Source: DATAVB01 sp040414495 (GTDB lineage: Bacteria > Actinomycetota > Actinomycetes > Mycobacteriales > QHCD01). From it: 64,000 nt of DNA. Shown piece by piece: positions 53,288 to 61,541 of this stretch. The notes beneath the pieces were generated by a model, which did not search any database, was not told the origin of the DNA, and saw only the letters and a list, made by a program, of their open reading frames with translations. The DNA lies in NCBI GenBank assembly GCA_040414495.1, contig JBEDUI010000258.1, positions 1 to 64,000 on the forward strand, read 5' to 3'. A program made the position numbers and the translations under genes. Position 1 is the stretch's first letter; each line of letters starts with the position of its first letter.

Positions 53288-55846
53288 GTGAGCGAGTCGA
53301 CCCCGGCTACTGGTTCAACCGTCATCATCGGCCCCCGCGACAATACGGACCCGATCGCCAATGAACCGCCCGTCCAGTGGGCGATCGAACACCTCACGGA
53401 AGCGTTGCGAAACGCGGGTATAACCGTGGCGGGAGAAGGCGCCGGCGACGTCCACATCGTGTTTGCCGGCGATCCGGGCGCTGCGGCCGAGTCATGTGCG
53501 CTGCACCGGCCCGAAGGCAGCGACGGTCCAATTCTGGCCACCGGCGCGGACGCGCGGGGACTCAGCTACGCCCTGTTGGAACTCGCTGACCGGATCACCT
53601 ACGCCAACGATCCCCTTGCGACACTGGCCGCCACGACCGAGCTGACCGAGTCCCCGGCCACGCCGGTACGCAGCATTTCCCGGGTGTTCGTCTCGGAGAT
53701 CGAGGACACCCCGTGGTTCCACGACCGCGCATTCTGGATCGAATATCTCACCGAACTGGCAACCAACCGAATCAACCGGCTGCAACTGGCTTTCGGCATG
53801 GCGTACAACTACCCGCACAATCCGGCTACCGACAATTATTTCTGCTTCGCGTACCCATTCCTGCTCGACGTCCCCGGCTATGACGTCCGGGCCGAAGGCA
53901 TTCCGGCCAATGAGCGGGATCGCAATCTCGAAACATTGCGTTTCATCAGCAACGAGACCAAGCGGCGCGGAATCCATTTCCAACTTGGACTGTGGAATCA
54001 CGCGTACGACCAAGGCCCCACTTCCCGGCCGAGCCACCCGATCGTCGGATTGACCCCCGAGACGCACGCCGAATACTGCGCCGTAGCGCTGGCCCAACTC
54101 TTGCGCGAGTGCCCGTCCATCGATGGCCTCACTTTCCGGGTGCACTACGAAGGTGGCGTGCCAGAACCCGGCCATGACTTCTGGCGAACCACGATGGCCG
54201 GCGTCGCCCGCGCCGGACGCCGAGTCGAGATCGACATGCACGCCAAAGGTGTCGACGAAGGACTATTGGAGGTGGCGCGAGCGACCGGCCAGCCTGTTGT
54301 GCTCGGCGCGAAGCACTGGGCCGAGCACCAGGGCCTGCCCTACCAGCAGACCACGATTCGGGACAAAGAAAAGGCCACCGTTGATCCCGGCACCGGAGTG
54401 ATGGCGATTACCGCGCACCAGCGCCGATTCACCCGGTACGGATACGGCGATTTCCTGCGCGAAGGCCGCGATTTCGACCTGCTGTTTCGGATCTGGCCAG
54501 GAACACAACGCGTCCTGCTGTGGGGCGACCCGGAACTGGCCGCCGGCTACGGGAGGCTCGGCACGATCGGCGGCGCGCTCGGCATCGAATTGTGCGAACC
54601 CCTGACGTTCAAGGGACGCATGGGCACCGGCCGACCCGGCGCTCGCGACCCGTATCTCGATCCGGCCTTGCGCCTGGGCGGACAGGAATGGCGAAAGTAT
54701 CGATATACGTACCGATTGTGGGGCCGCCTGCTCTACAACCCCGACGCCGATCCGGAAACGTGGCGGCGATTTCTCCGTGCGCAATACGGCGCCGCGGCCG
54801 GTGCGGTCGAACGGTCGCTAGGCGCGGCGAGCCGAGTCCTTCCCCTGACTACCGTGGTGCACGGACTCAGTGGCTCCAACAACGCCTACTGGCCGGAGAT
54901 CTACACCGATATGCCCATTGTGGACGGACCACACGCGGAATACCTAGGGCGCGACAATGACGGGCCGCCCACGTTCACCGGCGTCAGCTCGTTCGACCCG
55001 AGCATGTTCTACCGAATTGACGATTACGCCGATGACGTCATAGCCGGCCGGCGCGATGGGCGGTACGGCGCGGACGTGGTGGCCGATTGGTTCGAGACTC
55101 TGGCCGATGACGCCGAGCGGGCTCTGGCGTTGGCGCGGACTCAGGCGGCCGATCCGATGGATCCGGAATTCCGCCGGCTCGAGATCGACGTCAATGTGCA
55201 GGCCGGACTGGGCCGCTTTTTTGCTGGCAAATACCGCGCGGGTTTGGCCTACGCGCTATACCAGCGCACCAAGGATCGCGCGTACCTGCAGGAGGCGGTA
55301 TCGGCGTACGAACGAGGCCGAGCCGCGTGGGCGGGAATCGTCGAAATCACCGAACCCAGTTACCGCGCCGATCTCGCCTTCGGCACTGGGCTCACCGGGC
55401 ACGGGCACTGGAAGGACCGCCTCCCGGCGATCGACGTGGACCTGGCCGCCATGCGCGCTGTGCTGGACTCGGCACCGGAAACATCGACGCGCGCCGAAAT
55501 CCGACCGATCCCCAAGGGGGAGCGTCCACCGCTGTCGCACAATCGGCCACCGGCGTTCACGCCGGGCAAAGATCTAACCATCACCGCCTCGATGCCGAAT
55601 TTCGATGGAACCGCGACGCTGCACTACCGGCATCTCAATCAGGGCGAGGTTTACGAGTCGGTGCCGATGACCGGCGAGGGCGGCGAATTCAGCGCAACGA
55701 TTCCCGGAACGTACACCGATTCGGATTATCCGCTCAGCTATTACTTTGTGCTGAAGGCGCCCTCCGGCGACGCGTGGATCGCTCCTGGACTCGAGCATTC
55801 CCTGGCGGATCAGCCGTACCACGTCATCCGGCAAAACAACCACTAA
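53288..55846 (+). CDS. Large glycoside-hydrolase-like protein, family uncertain
   Basis: An 852-residue protein without a signal peptide. Residues 10-110 look like the zincin-like N-domain of GH20/GH67/GH115-type enzymes (IIGPRDNTDP, ILATGADARGLSYALLELADRI). Residues 125-480 fit a TIM barrel (SRVFVSEIEDTPWFHDRAFW, ATNRINRLQLAFGMAY, HFQLGLWNHAY). The C-terminal hundred residues form a beta-sandwich. Catalytic residues cannot be named with confidence; alpha-glucuronidase or hexosaminidase-like activity are options. GTG start at 53288 behind GAGAGGA. It is divergent from the Opp-type importer and likely works on its substrate in the cytoplasm. Confidence 0.7.
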   Translation: MSESTPATGSTVIIGPRDNTDPIANEPPVQWAIEHLTEALRNAGITVAGEGAGDVHIVFAGDPGAAAESCALHRPEGSDGPILATGADARGLSYALLELADRITYANDPLATLAATTELTESPATPVRSISRVFVSEIEDTPWFHDRAFWIEYLTELATNRINRLQLAFGMAYNYPHNPATDNYFCFAYPFLLDVPGYDVRAEGIPANERDRNLETLRFISNETKRRGIHFQLGLWNHAYDQGPTSRPSHPIVGLTPETHAEYCAVALAQLLRECPSIDGLTFRVHYEGGVPEPGHDFWRTTMAGVARAGRRVEIDMHAKGVDEGLLEVARATGQPVVLGAKHWAEHQGLPYQQTTIRDKEKATVDPGTGVMAITAHQRRFTRYGYGDFLREGRDFDLLFRIWPGTQRVLLWGDPELAAGYGRLGTIGGALGIELCEPLTFKGRMGTGRPGARDPYLDPALRLGGQEWRKYRYTYRLWGRLLYNPDADPETWRRFLRAQYGAAAGAVERSLGAASRVLPLTTVVHGLSGSNNAYWPEIYTDMPIVDGPHAEYLGRDNDGPPTFTGVSSFDPSMFYRIDDYADDVIAGRRDGRYGADVVADWFETLADDAERALALARTQAADPMDPEFRRLEIDVNVQAGLGRFFAGKYRAGLAYALYQRTKDRAYLQEAVSAYERGRAAWAGIVEITEPSYRADLAFGTGLTGHGHWKDRLPAIDVDLAAMRAVLDSAPETSTRAEIRPIPKGERPPLSHNRPPAFTPGKDLTITASMPNFDGTATLHYRHLNQGEVYESVPMTGEGGEFSATIPGTYTDSDYPLSYYFVLKAPSGDAWIAPGLEHSLADQPYHVIRQNNH

Positions 55847-55922
55847 TCCACAAAGGACCCGACCCGCGCGTGGCATGACGTAGGGCACGGCGCTGTGGTT
55901 GACTGCCTGGGTGGAGCCGGTC

Positions 55923-56579
55923 GTGCCCGCAGCGTCGACGCGGGTGGTATGGAGCACGGTGGTGGGCGCCATCGCCGGCGTCCTTTTCGGGGTGCTCGCC
56001 ACCTGGACCTACGCCCCGCTGATCGGCTTCGATATCGCCGCGCTCGTCTTCCTCCTCTGGACCTGGGCCAGGGTCGGCCGGATGAACGCCACGCAGACCG
56101 CGTTGCACGCCACCCAGGAGGACCCGACCCGGCAGATGACCCGACTGATCGTGCTGGCGACCTGCGTCGCGAGCCTCGTCGCGATCGGATTCGCGTTGAC
56201 CCGGGCGGCATCCGAACGGGGATCGGAGCGGGCTCTGGTCGCTGCGCTCGGCGTAGCTAGCGTCGCAATTTCCTGGTTTGTCGTGCACAGCCTTTTCACG
56301 CTGCGCTATGCCGAGCTTTACTACGGCGGCAGCGGTGATCCGAACGAGCCCGGCACCGGCAAGGCCGGGGGCATCGACTTCGGCTTGGACGGCCCGCCGA
56401 CCTACACGGACTTCGCCTATCTGGCCTTCACCGTCGGCATGACGTACCAACTCTCGGACACGCCACTGACCTCACGGACTATGCGCGCGACCGTACTGCG
56501 ACATGGGTTGCTGTCGTATTTCTTCGGCGCGTTGATCATCGGTGCGACCGTCAATTTCGTCGTGAGCCTCGCCAGCTGA
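55923..56579 (+). CDS. DUF1345 membrane protein
   Basis: A 218-residue protein with five membrane helices and the DUF1345 signature (TDFAYLAFTVGMTYQLSDT, and SWFVVHSLFTLRYAELYY). Function is unknown. The GTG at 55923 follows GGTGGAG; a TTG at 55899 and a GTG at 55911 are alternatives. It is convergent with the oxidoreductase gene and not obviously part of the sugar pathway. Confidence 0.85.
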   Translation: MPAASTRVVWSTVVGAIAGVLFGVLATWTYAPLIGFDIAALVFLLWTWARVGRMNATQTALHATQEDPTRQMTRLIVLATCVASLVAIGFALTRAASERGSERALVAALGVASVAISWFVVHSLFTLRYAELYYGGSGDPNEPGTGKAGGIDFGLDGPPTYTDFAYLAFTVGMTYQLSDTPLTSRTMRATVLRHGLLSYFFGALIIGATVNFVVSLAS

Positions 56580-56597
56580 GGCAAGTCTGAACGACGA

Positions 56598-56626
56598 CGG
56601 GGCCCGGCCTCCCAGACCGGGCCCCG
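56598..56626. terminator. Strong GC hairpin between convergent genes
   Basis: CGGGGCCCGG pairs exactly with CCGGGCCCCG across a 9-nt loop, between the DUF1345 and oxidoreductase stops. No U-tract. Confidence 0.7.
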
Positions 56627-56642
56627 CCAACGTCAACGTATT

Positions 56643-56662
56643 AGGGCGTGTTGCTTAAACCT
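56643..56662 (+). repeat. Dispersed motif GTGTTGCTTAA, copy overlapping a stop codon
   Basis: GGGCGTGTTGCTTAAACCT. The TAA stop of the oxidoreductase gene (minus strand, 56655-56657) lies inside this motif copy. Confidence 0.55.
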
Positions 56663-57713
56663 GGATTTCCTTGCCCTGGGCGGCGGAGGTATAGACGCCT
56701 TCCAGGATCTTCATCATCTCCGCGCCCTGCCAGACCGGCGCGATGCTCTCGGCCTCACCCAGGCAGGCGGCCACGAAATTCTCGATCTCGTGGTTGAAGC
56801 CGTCGTCGAGATCGAATGTGTCGAATCCGATCTGCGGCGTGATATTCAGAATCGTCTGGTGCTTTTCGGACGCGATCTCGAGCTTGGGCTCGAGGTTTGC
56901 CCCGCCCTTGTCCCCGTACACCGACACACCGATCGAGTTTTCCGTCGCATGCAGGGAAAACGACGTGTCCATGATCAACGACGCACCGTTATCGAACCTG
57001 ATCAAGGCATTGGCCATGTCCTCGACGTCGTTCTTGGTCGGGTCGTAATCGGCCACCTGGTATCGCGGCAGGGTGCTGATGTTGGATCGATTGCCCAGCT
57101 TCTCGTACGTGTTGGCGCTGACCGACGTCACGCGTGGCGTACCCATCAGGTACCAGCACAGGTCGATCACGTGCACGCCGATGTCGATCAACGGCCCGCC
57201 GCCGGAAATCGCCTTGTTGGCGAACCAGCCGCCCGGATTGCCCATCCGCCTGATGCAGCTGGCCTTGGCGTAGTAGACGTCACCCAGCTCGCCGGCGTCG
57301 ATGAACGATTTCAGCACCCGGCAGTTCTGCGAGTGCCGCCGCACGAAACCAACCTGCAGGATCCGGTCGTGGGCATTGACCACATCCTCCAGCCGCTGCG
57401 CTTCGGCGTAGGTACGGCTCATCGGCTTTTCCACCAGCACGTGCTTGCCCGCTTCGACCGCGGCGATGGCCAGTTCGGCGTGGGTGTTGTTCCACGTGCA
57501 AATGCTCACCGCGTCGATATCGGGGTCGGCGAACAGCTCCGCCGGATCGCTGTACGAGCGACTCGCTCCCCACCGCTGCGCCGCGGCGGCGGCCCGGTCG
57601 GCGTTGATGTCGCAGGTCGCGAGCAATTCCGCCCGCGGGTTGCCTTGATAGGCCTTGAGATGACAGCCGGCAATGCCGCCGGTACCAACAACGCCGATCT
57701 TGACCTGCTGCAT
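56655..57713 (-). CDS. Gfo/Idh/MocA family oxidoreductase
   Basis: A 352-residue NAD(P)-dependent sugar or inositol dehydrogenase. Rossmann start KIGVVGTGGIAGCHLKAY, the catalytic EKP triplet (VLVEKPMSRTYAE), and IDIGVHVIDLCWYLMG with the active-site Asp and His are all present. The ATG at 57713 follows AAGGAGACCC. It is 30 bp behind the isomerase gene and forms an operon with it, a common pair in inositol, uronate and glucoside oxidation. Confidence 0.93.
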   Translation of the reverse strand: MQQVKIGVVGTGGIAGCHLKAYQGNPRAELLATCDINADRAAAAAQRWGASRSYSDPAELFADPDIDAVSICTWNNTHAELAIAAVEAGKHVLVEKPMSRTYAEAQRLEDVVNAHDRILQVGFVRRHSQNCRVLKSFIDAGELGDVYYAKASCIRRMGNPGGWFANKAISGGGPLIDIGVHVIDLCWYLMGTPRVTSVSANTYEKLGNRSNISTLPRYQVADYDPTKNDVEDMANALIRFDNGASLIMDTSFSLHATENSIGVSVYGDKGGANLEPKLEIASEKHQTILNITPQIGFDTFDLDDGFNHEIENFVAACLGEAESIAPVWQGAEMMKILEGVYTSAAQGKEIQV

Positions 57714-57743
57714 GGGTCTCCTTCTTATGTGATCGGTTCTGGG

Positions 57744-58628
57744 TCAGGCTTCGTCGTAAATGCGCTTGGCGTTGGCGATGCCGCGGCTGGCGCCGATCAG
57801 GCAGTCCTCGTGACCCTCGAACTCGATCGAAGCGAAGCCGTCGTAACCGGATTTCTTGATCGACTTCGCGATGCTCCAGATATCCAGGTCGCCGTTGCCG
57901 ACGATCGCGCCGCGCAGGTACTTGCCGCCCCGGCTACGGAACCAACCCTCGCCCGGATTGCGGTCGGCCGGCCGGATGTAGAAGTCCTTGAAGTGAACGA
58001 TCATGGCGTAGGGCAGATTGGCCGGGACCGCGACCGTCGAATCCTCATCGACGCACATGAAGTTCCCAATGTCCAATGTGGTCTTGAAGTTCGGCTCGTC
58101 GACGGCGTGCACGATCCGGCGTACCCGGTCGCTGCTCTGGACGAAGAAGCCGTGGTTTTCCAAGCTGGTGGTGACGCCCTTGGTCGCGGCGTACTGCGCG
58201 ATCTCCTTGCTGGCCTTGACAATTTTCGGCAGCGCGGCCTCGAACGCCGGAGTGTCGTCACCCTCGAGCCCGGCATGGCGGACCACGTCATGCCGCATCA
58301 ACCGGATGCCCAGCTTTTCGGCAAGATCGATATGGGCCTTGACCCGCTCCACCTCGGCCGCGTTCTCGGCCTCGTCACCGAGGAAACTCGCGCCGATGGC
58401 CAGATTGGACAGCGTGACCCCGCGCTGCGCCGCGTGTTCGACAACCTTCTCGACGAAGGCCGGATCCGACTCTCCATTGGGGACCGGGCTGTCCGCGCCC
58501 GGATACACCGCAGCCAGTTCGAGGTGTTCACCTTCGCTGTCAGCGATCCAGTCGATCACGTCGAAGAGGGTCATCTCTCCTGTGCTGAGCCGCTGATGGA
58601 AGGTGTACGAGCTGAATCCGAACTTCAT
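57744..58628 (-). CDS. Sugar phosphate isomerase/epimerase (xylose-isomerase-like TIM barrel)
   Basis: A 294-residue protein of the AP-endonuclease-2/xylose-isomerase-like family. Metal ligands fit GVTTSLENHGFFVQ (Glu), TTLDIGNFMC (Asp), IVHFKDFYIR (His) and SIEFEGHED (Glu). Members isomerise or epimerise keto-sugars and inositols. It starts with ATG at 58628 behind AGGATG and is the first gene of the two-gene operon. Confidence 0.9.
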   Translation of the reverse strand: MKFGFSSYTFHQRLSTGEMTLFDVIDWIADSEGEHLELAAVYPGADSPVPNGESDPAFVEKVVEHAAQRGVTLSNLAIGASFLGDEAENAAEVERVKAHIDLAEKLGIRLMRHDVVRHAGLEGDDTPAFEAALPKIVKASKEIAQYAATKGVTTSLENHGFFVQSSDRVRRIVHAVDEPNFKTTLDIGNFMCVDEDSTVAVPANLPYAMIVHFKDFYIRPADRNPGEGWFRSRGGKYLRGAIVGNGDLDIWSIAKSIKKSGYDGFASIEFEGHEDCLIGASRGIANAKRIYDEA

Positions 58629-59018
58629 CTGGACATCCTGTTCGTCGATCGGTGGCTACAGCCAGACTGTCAGACAAGGGTGGGACGGACGGTGCCCGTT
58701 GACCGTACCCGGCCAGCGGACGGCCCGGATCGTGATGTGACTCGCATTGACCCGACCGCTGTCGCCGCCAGCCGCAGCCATCCACGCTAGGGGCGCGGCT
58801 CCTTTGTGGACCGATTAATTCTTCAGCAACAAAGGGATTGCAGGAAAAGTAGCCGGATCATAGTCGTGGAGTTCCCGGGGATCAGGTGCGCACGAAAGCG
58901 GGCCGGGCATCCCATGATGGGACACCCGACCCGCTTGATCGAGTCGTCGCCGGTATGCAGATTGACCAGCGCGCCCCGTTTACGACTCGATCTGACGTTG
59001 TGGCCGGCCAACGGAGGA
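58629..59018. other. 390-bp gap without a gene
   Basis: It carries the leader of the isomerase gene on one side and the terminator of the MBL gene on the other (58898-58934). No other structure was seen. Confidence 0.5.
58898..58934 (-). terminator. Terminator of the TetR/isomerase-like/MBL operon
   Basis: On the minus strand GCGGGTCGGGTGTCCCATCA folds back on TGGGATGCCCGGCCCGC with a few mismatches, followed by TTTC, about 85 bp behind the MBL stop. Confidence 0.6.
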
Positions 59019-59819
59019 TCACGCGGGTTGGAATGCGGCCAGCATGGCCTCCAGGGCGGCCTGGTCGGGTCCGACGAACGGCTGCGCGCCGGGTGCCTCC
59101 AGCAGCGTGTCGTACGTACGGGAGCAGTCGCCCGTGATCGGCGGCAGGTGAGTGCTCAGGATGGTGGTCGGGTCGAAGGTGCGTAGCGGCGCGAAGCTCT
59201 CGGCGAATCGCGCGGGATCCACCGCGTGCACCCAGGGACTGTCCACAGTGGCCCAGAGCAGCTGCGCGGCCCGTAGCTCATCCGGGCCGACCGCCCCGGC
59301 GTTATCGGCCGCGGCGAGTTCCGCGGTGGGCAAGGGCGCGCCGAAGCAGTCGGAGCTGAGGCAGATGCCGTTGCTGGTGTCGAAGAATCCGACGGTTGCC
59401 GGGTTGTCGAACAGTGGTGGACGGAAGCCGATCAGCTCGCGGTCCCCGATGTCGAGCTTCTGGCCGGCATTGAGCAGGTAGACCCGCTCCAGCGGCAAGG
59501 GATGCTCGGTGGACATGATGCCCACGCCGAGGAACGTGGTCACGAGCCGGGCGCGCGGGGCGGCATCGAGCAACTCGAACAGACCGCCGGTGTGGTCGCG
59601 GTCGGGGTGGGTGAGCCAGATCCAGGCCACGTCGGCCGGGTCTATGGCGTCGGCCAGGGCGCCGACAAAGTCGCGGTCCGGCAGGCCGAGGCCGGTGTCG
59701 ACGACGACAGGTTCGGCGGCATGGATGAGGAATGCGTTGACCGGAACGTGGCCGATTCCCGGTACCTCGAGTTGGTCATTGAGGACGGTCACATCGGGAC
59801 CGGCGCGGTAGGTGTACAT
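59019..59819 (-). CDS. MBL-fold metallo-hydrolase
   Basis: A 266-residue metallo-beta-lactamase-fold protein. The metal motif reads WLTHPDRDHTGG: the usual HxHxDH has Asp in place of the second His, as in flavodiiron-like MBL proteins. SSDCFGAP and STHLPPITG supply the other ligand positions. No rubredoxin or flavodoxin domain follows. ATG at 59819 behind GGGGAGAAAGAC. Third gene of the operon led by TetR. Confidence 0.85.
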   Translation of the reverse strand: MYTYRAGPDVTVLNDQLEVPGIGHVPVNAFLIHAAEPVVVDTGLGLPDRDFVGALADAIDPADVAWIWLTHPDRDHTGGLFELLDAAPRARLVTTFLGVGIMSTEHPLPLERVYLLNAGQKLDIGDRELIGFRPPLFDNPATVGFFDTSNGICLSSDCFGAPLPTAELAAADNAGAVGPDELRAAQLLWATVDSPWVHAVDPARFAESFAPLRTFDPTTILSTHLPPITGDCSRTYDTLLEAPGAQPFVGPDQAALEAMLAAFQPA

Positions 59820-59846
59820 GTCTTTCTCCCCGTGATGTCAATCTGA

Positions 59847-60593
59847 TCAGAACGGAACTTGCGTACTGAGTAACCCCTCGGCGGCTGCCCGGCCGCAGAG
59901 CGCGCGGCAGAATTCGACGGCGTTCATCGTGAGCTGCGGGCCGCCGGCGCCACGCTCCCATCGGCCGCCGGCCGGACCGGTCAGCCGCAAGGTGTACGAC
60001 TGACCGTGCCGATCCGCCCATTCCTCGACGACGTCGGCAACCAGGAGGCCGTCGTGCTCGGCGGTCAGCACGTTGGTCACGCCTGTCGCCCGGGTGATGT
60101 CGATACGGTGCATCCACGGGTCGCGGGTGAGGATGATGTCGATCAGGTAGCCGACGGTCCAGGGTTCCTCGTGATCACCGACCTGCTGCAGGATGGGCAG
60201 CGTGCGGCGCCGGATGAATCCAGGTGTCAGGCGCCGCCCCCGCGCTGCCTTTGGTGCCCGCCGGAGGTACTGCTCGACGATCTGGGCCGGGGTCATGTCG
60301 GCCCGTTCCTCGACCTGCAGCGCGGTCAGCGCGTCGATGAACAACCCGTCGCGCGCCCGGGCCAGCCGCACTTGACGGTTCGTCTCCCGGACCGATGCCG
60401 CCATCTCGACCATGCCCAGGGCATGCGCCGCCATTGTTCGCACGTCCCATCCGGGGCATTCGGTGGGCTGCTGCCAATTCTCCGGCCGTAACCGCCGTAG
60501 TAGTTCGCCGAACCTTCGATACTCGGTTGCTGCCAACCGCATCGCGGCCGGCCGCGCCAACAGCGCGGTGCGCGGCTCGGCCAGGGTGGTCAT
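59847..60593 (-). CDS. Mycothiol-dependent maleylpyruvate isomerase-like protein
   Basis: A 248-residue protein of the maleylpyruvate isomerase/DinB-related family: CPGWDVRTMAAHALGMVEM carries the first metal His, and the C-terminal SCP2-like domain is in the last hundred residues. Such enzymes use mycothiol, so this marks an actinobacterium. The ATG at 60593 lies one base after the TetR stop; an earlier start would overlap that gene entirely. The real substrate is unknown. Confidence 0.87.
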   Translation of the reverse strand: MTTLAEPRTALLARPAAMRLAATEYRRFGELLRRLRPENWQQPTECPGWDVRTMAAHALGMVEMAASVRETNRQVRLARARDGLFIDALTALQVEERADMTPAQIVEQYLRRAPKAARGRRLTPGFIRRRTLPILQQVGDHEEPWTVGYLIDIILTRDPWMHRIDITRATGVTNVLTAEHDGLLVADVVEEWADRHGQSYTLRLTGPAGGRWERGAGGPQLTMNAVEFCRALCGRAAAEGLLSTQVPF

Positions 60594-60594
60594 C

Positions 60595-61209
60595 TCACCG
60601 CGGCTTCCGCAGTGGTGGGCCGGGCAGGCCGACCTCATCGCAGTACATGTCGACCAGCCGGGGCAGCTGCCGCCGCCAGCGGGTGCCGCCCGGATCGTTG
60701 GCCAATTGCTGGTCCACGAAGCCGCCGAGAACGGCGGTCCATAAATCCAGATCGGCCTGGCTGCGTATCCCGCGTTCTCGCATGTCCGTCCGCATCCGTT
60801 CGTAGACCGCCACCGATGCCGCGTACGCGGCCTCACTAGGGGTGAAGTCCGGAATGGTGCGCTGATTCATCAATTGGTAGCGCGCCAGATCGGCGGCGGC
60901 AAAGTCGAAGAAGGTCTGTGCCTGCTGCAGCAGCGCTCCGCGATGATTCCGCGGCGAGGGACCCAGCGCGTCGAATACCGAAGCGAGCTCGTTCCAGGCC
61001 TGCGTAAACATCGCGTCATAGATCGCGTTTTTGGAGACGAAATGCGAGTAGAGCGACGGTGAGCGCATCCCGATCTGCTCTGCCACCTCGCGCAGCGTGA
61101 TCGCAGACAGCCCATCCCGCCGCGCGATTTCCCACGCCGCGTCCAGAATTTCCCGCCGCGTTGCCTCACGCCGTTCGGAACGCCTATCGCGATTAGGCAA
61201 AGCGCTCAT
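60595..61209 (-). CDS. TetR family transcriptional regulator
   Basis: A 204-residue regulator with helix-turn-helix at about 20-65 (GLSAITLREVAEQIGMRSPS, then LYSHFVSKNAIYDAMF) and a WHG-type C-terminal domain. It leads the operon with the isomerase-like and MBL genes. Its ATG at 61209 has no ribosome site; the promoter positions the transcript start next to the ATG, so the message is likely leaderless. An operator overlaps this promoter, so it probably controls itself. Confidence 0.9.
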   Translation of the reverse strand: MSALPNRDRRSERREATRREILDAAWEIARRDGLSAITLREVAEQIGMRSPSLYSHFVSKNAIYDAMFTQAWNELASVFDALGPSPRNHRGALLQQAQTFFDFAAADLARYQLMNQRTIPDFTPSEAAYAASVAVYERMRTDMRERGIRSQADLDLWTAVLGGFVDQQLANDPGGTRWRRQLPRLVDMYCDEVGLPGPPLRKPR

Positions 61210-61246
61210 AGTTAGGAACTATCCGACCCAGGCCCGACGCTGTCAA
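61208..61246 (-). promoter_or_regulatory. TetR promoter with overlapping self-operator
   Basis: Minus strand TTGACA (61246-61241), a 17-nt spacer and GATAGT (61223-61218) end eight bases before the ATG. The perfect palindrome ATAGTT-AGG-AACTAT (61208-61222) covers the -10 box, the start point and the first base of the gene. Confidence 0.7.
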
Positions 61247-61472
61247 GGCACGAGCGGCCGCAGCTAATGCATTTCGTCGGCAACCGGCCGTCGCATGCCG
61301 CCTCGGCGTATGCGGTCAGCTTCTCGGCGAACAACGACCGCGACCTGATCAGGCCGCTTCCCGAGCCGTCCCGTCGAGCGCGCCCCAACCCTGGCCGGAC
61401 CCGCGACCGCGCGACTCGCCGATCCGGTGCCTTGGCTGCCCGTGCCCAGCTGTGGCGTGGCCTACAGAGAAC

Positions 61473-61525
61473 CGGATAGCGTCTATCCGTATCGCGTCGT
61501 ACGATGAAGCGGATAGTTGATATCC
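61473..61525 (+). promoter_or_regulatory. Two GGATA-N5-TATCC operator sites before the second DHA2 pump
   Basis: CGGATA-GCGTC-TATCCG (61473-61489) and GGATA-GTTGA-TATCC (61511-61525) have the same arms and the same 5-nt spacer, centres 37 bp apart, 17 bp before the pump ATG. They differ from the palindrome at 61208, so they likely bind the TetR encoded behind the pump. No other feature is seen between 61247 and 61472. Confidence 0.7.
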
Positions 61526-61541
61526 ACTTCAGGGGGTTCCG

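Noticed and set aside
56790..58790. A 666-codon open frame antisense to the oxidoreductase and isomerase genes
   Set aside because: It mirrors two well-supported genes, has no domain and no ribosome site; GC-rich codon bias keeps the opposite frame open.
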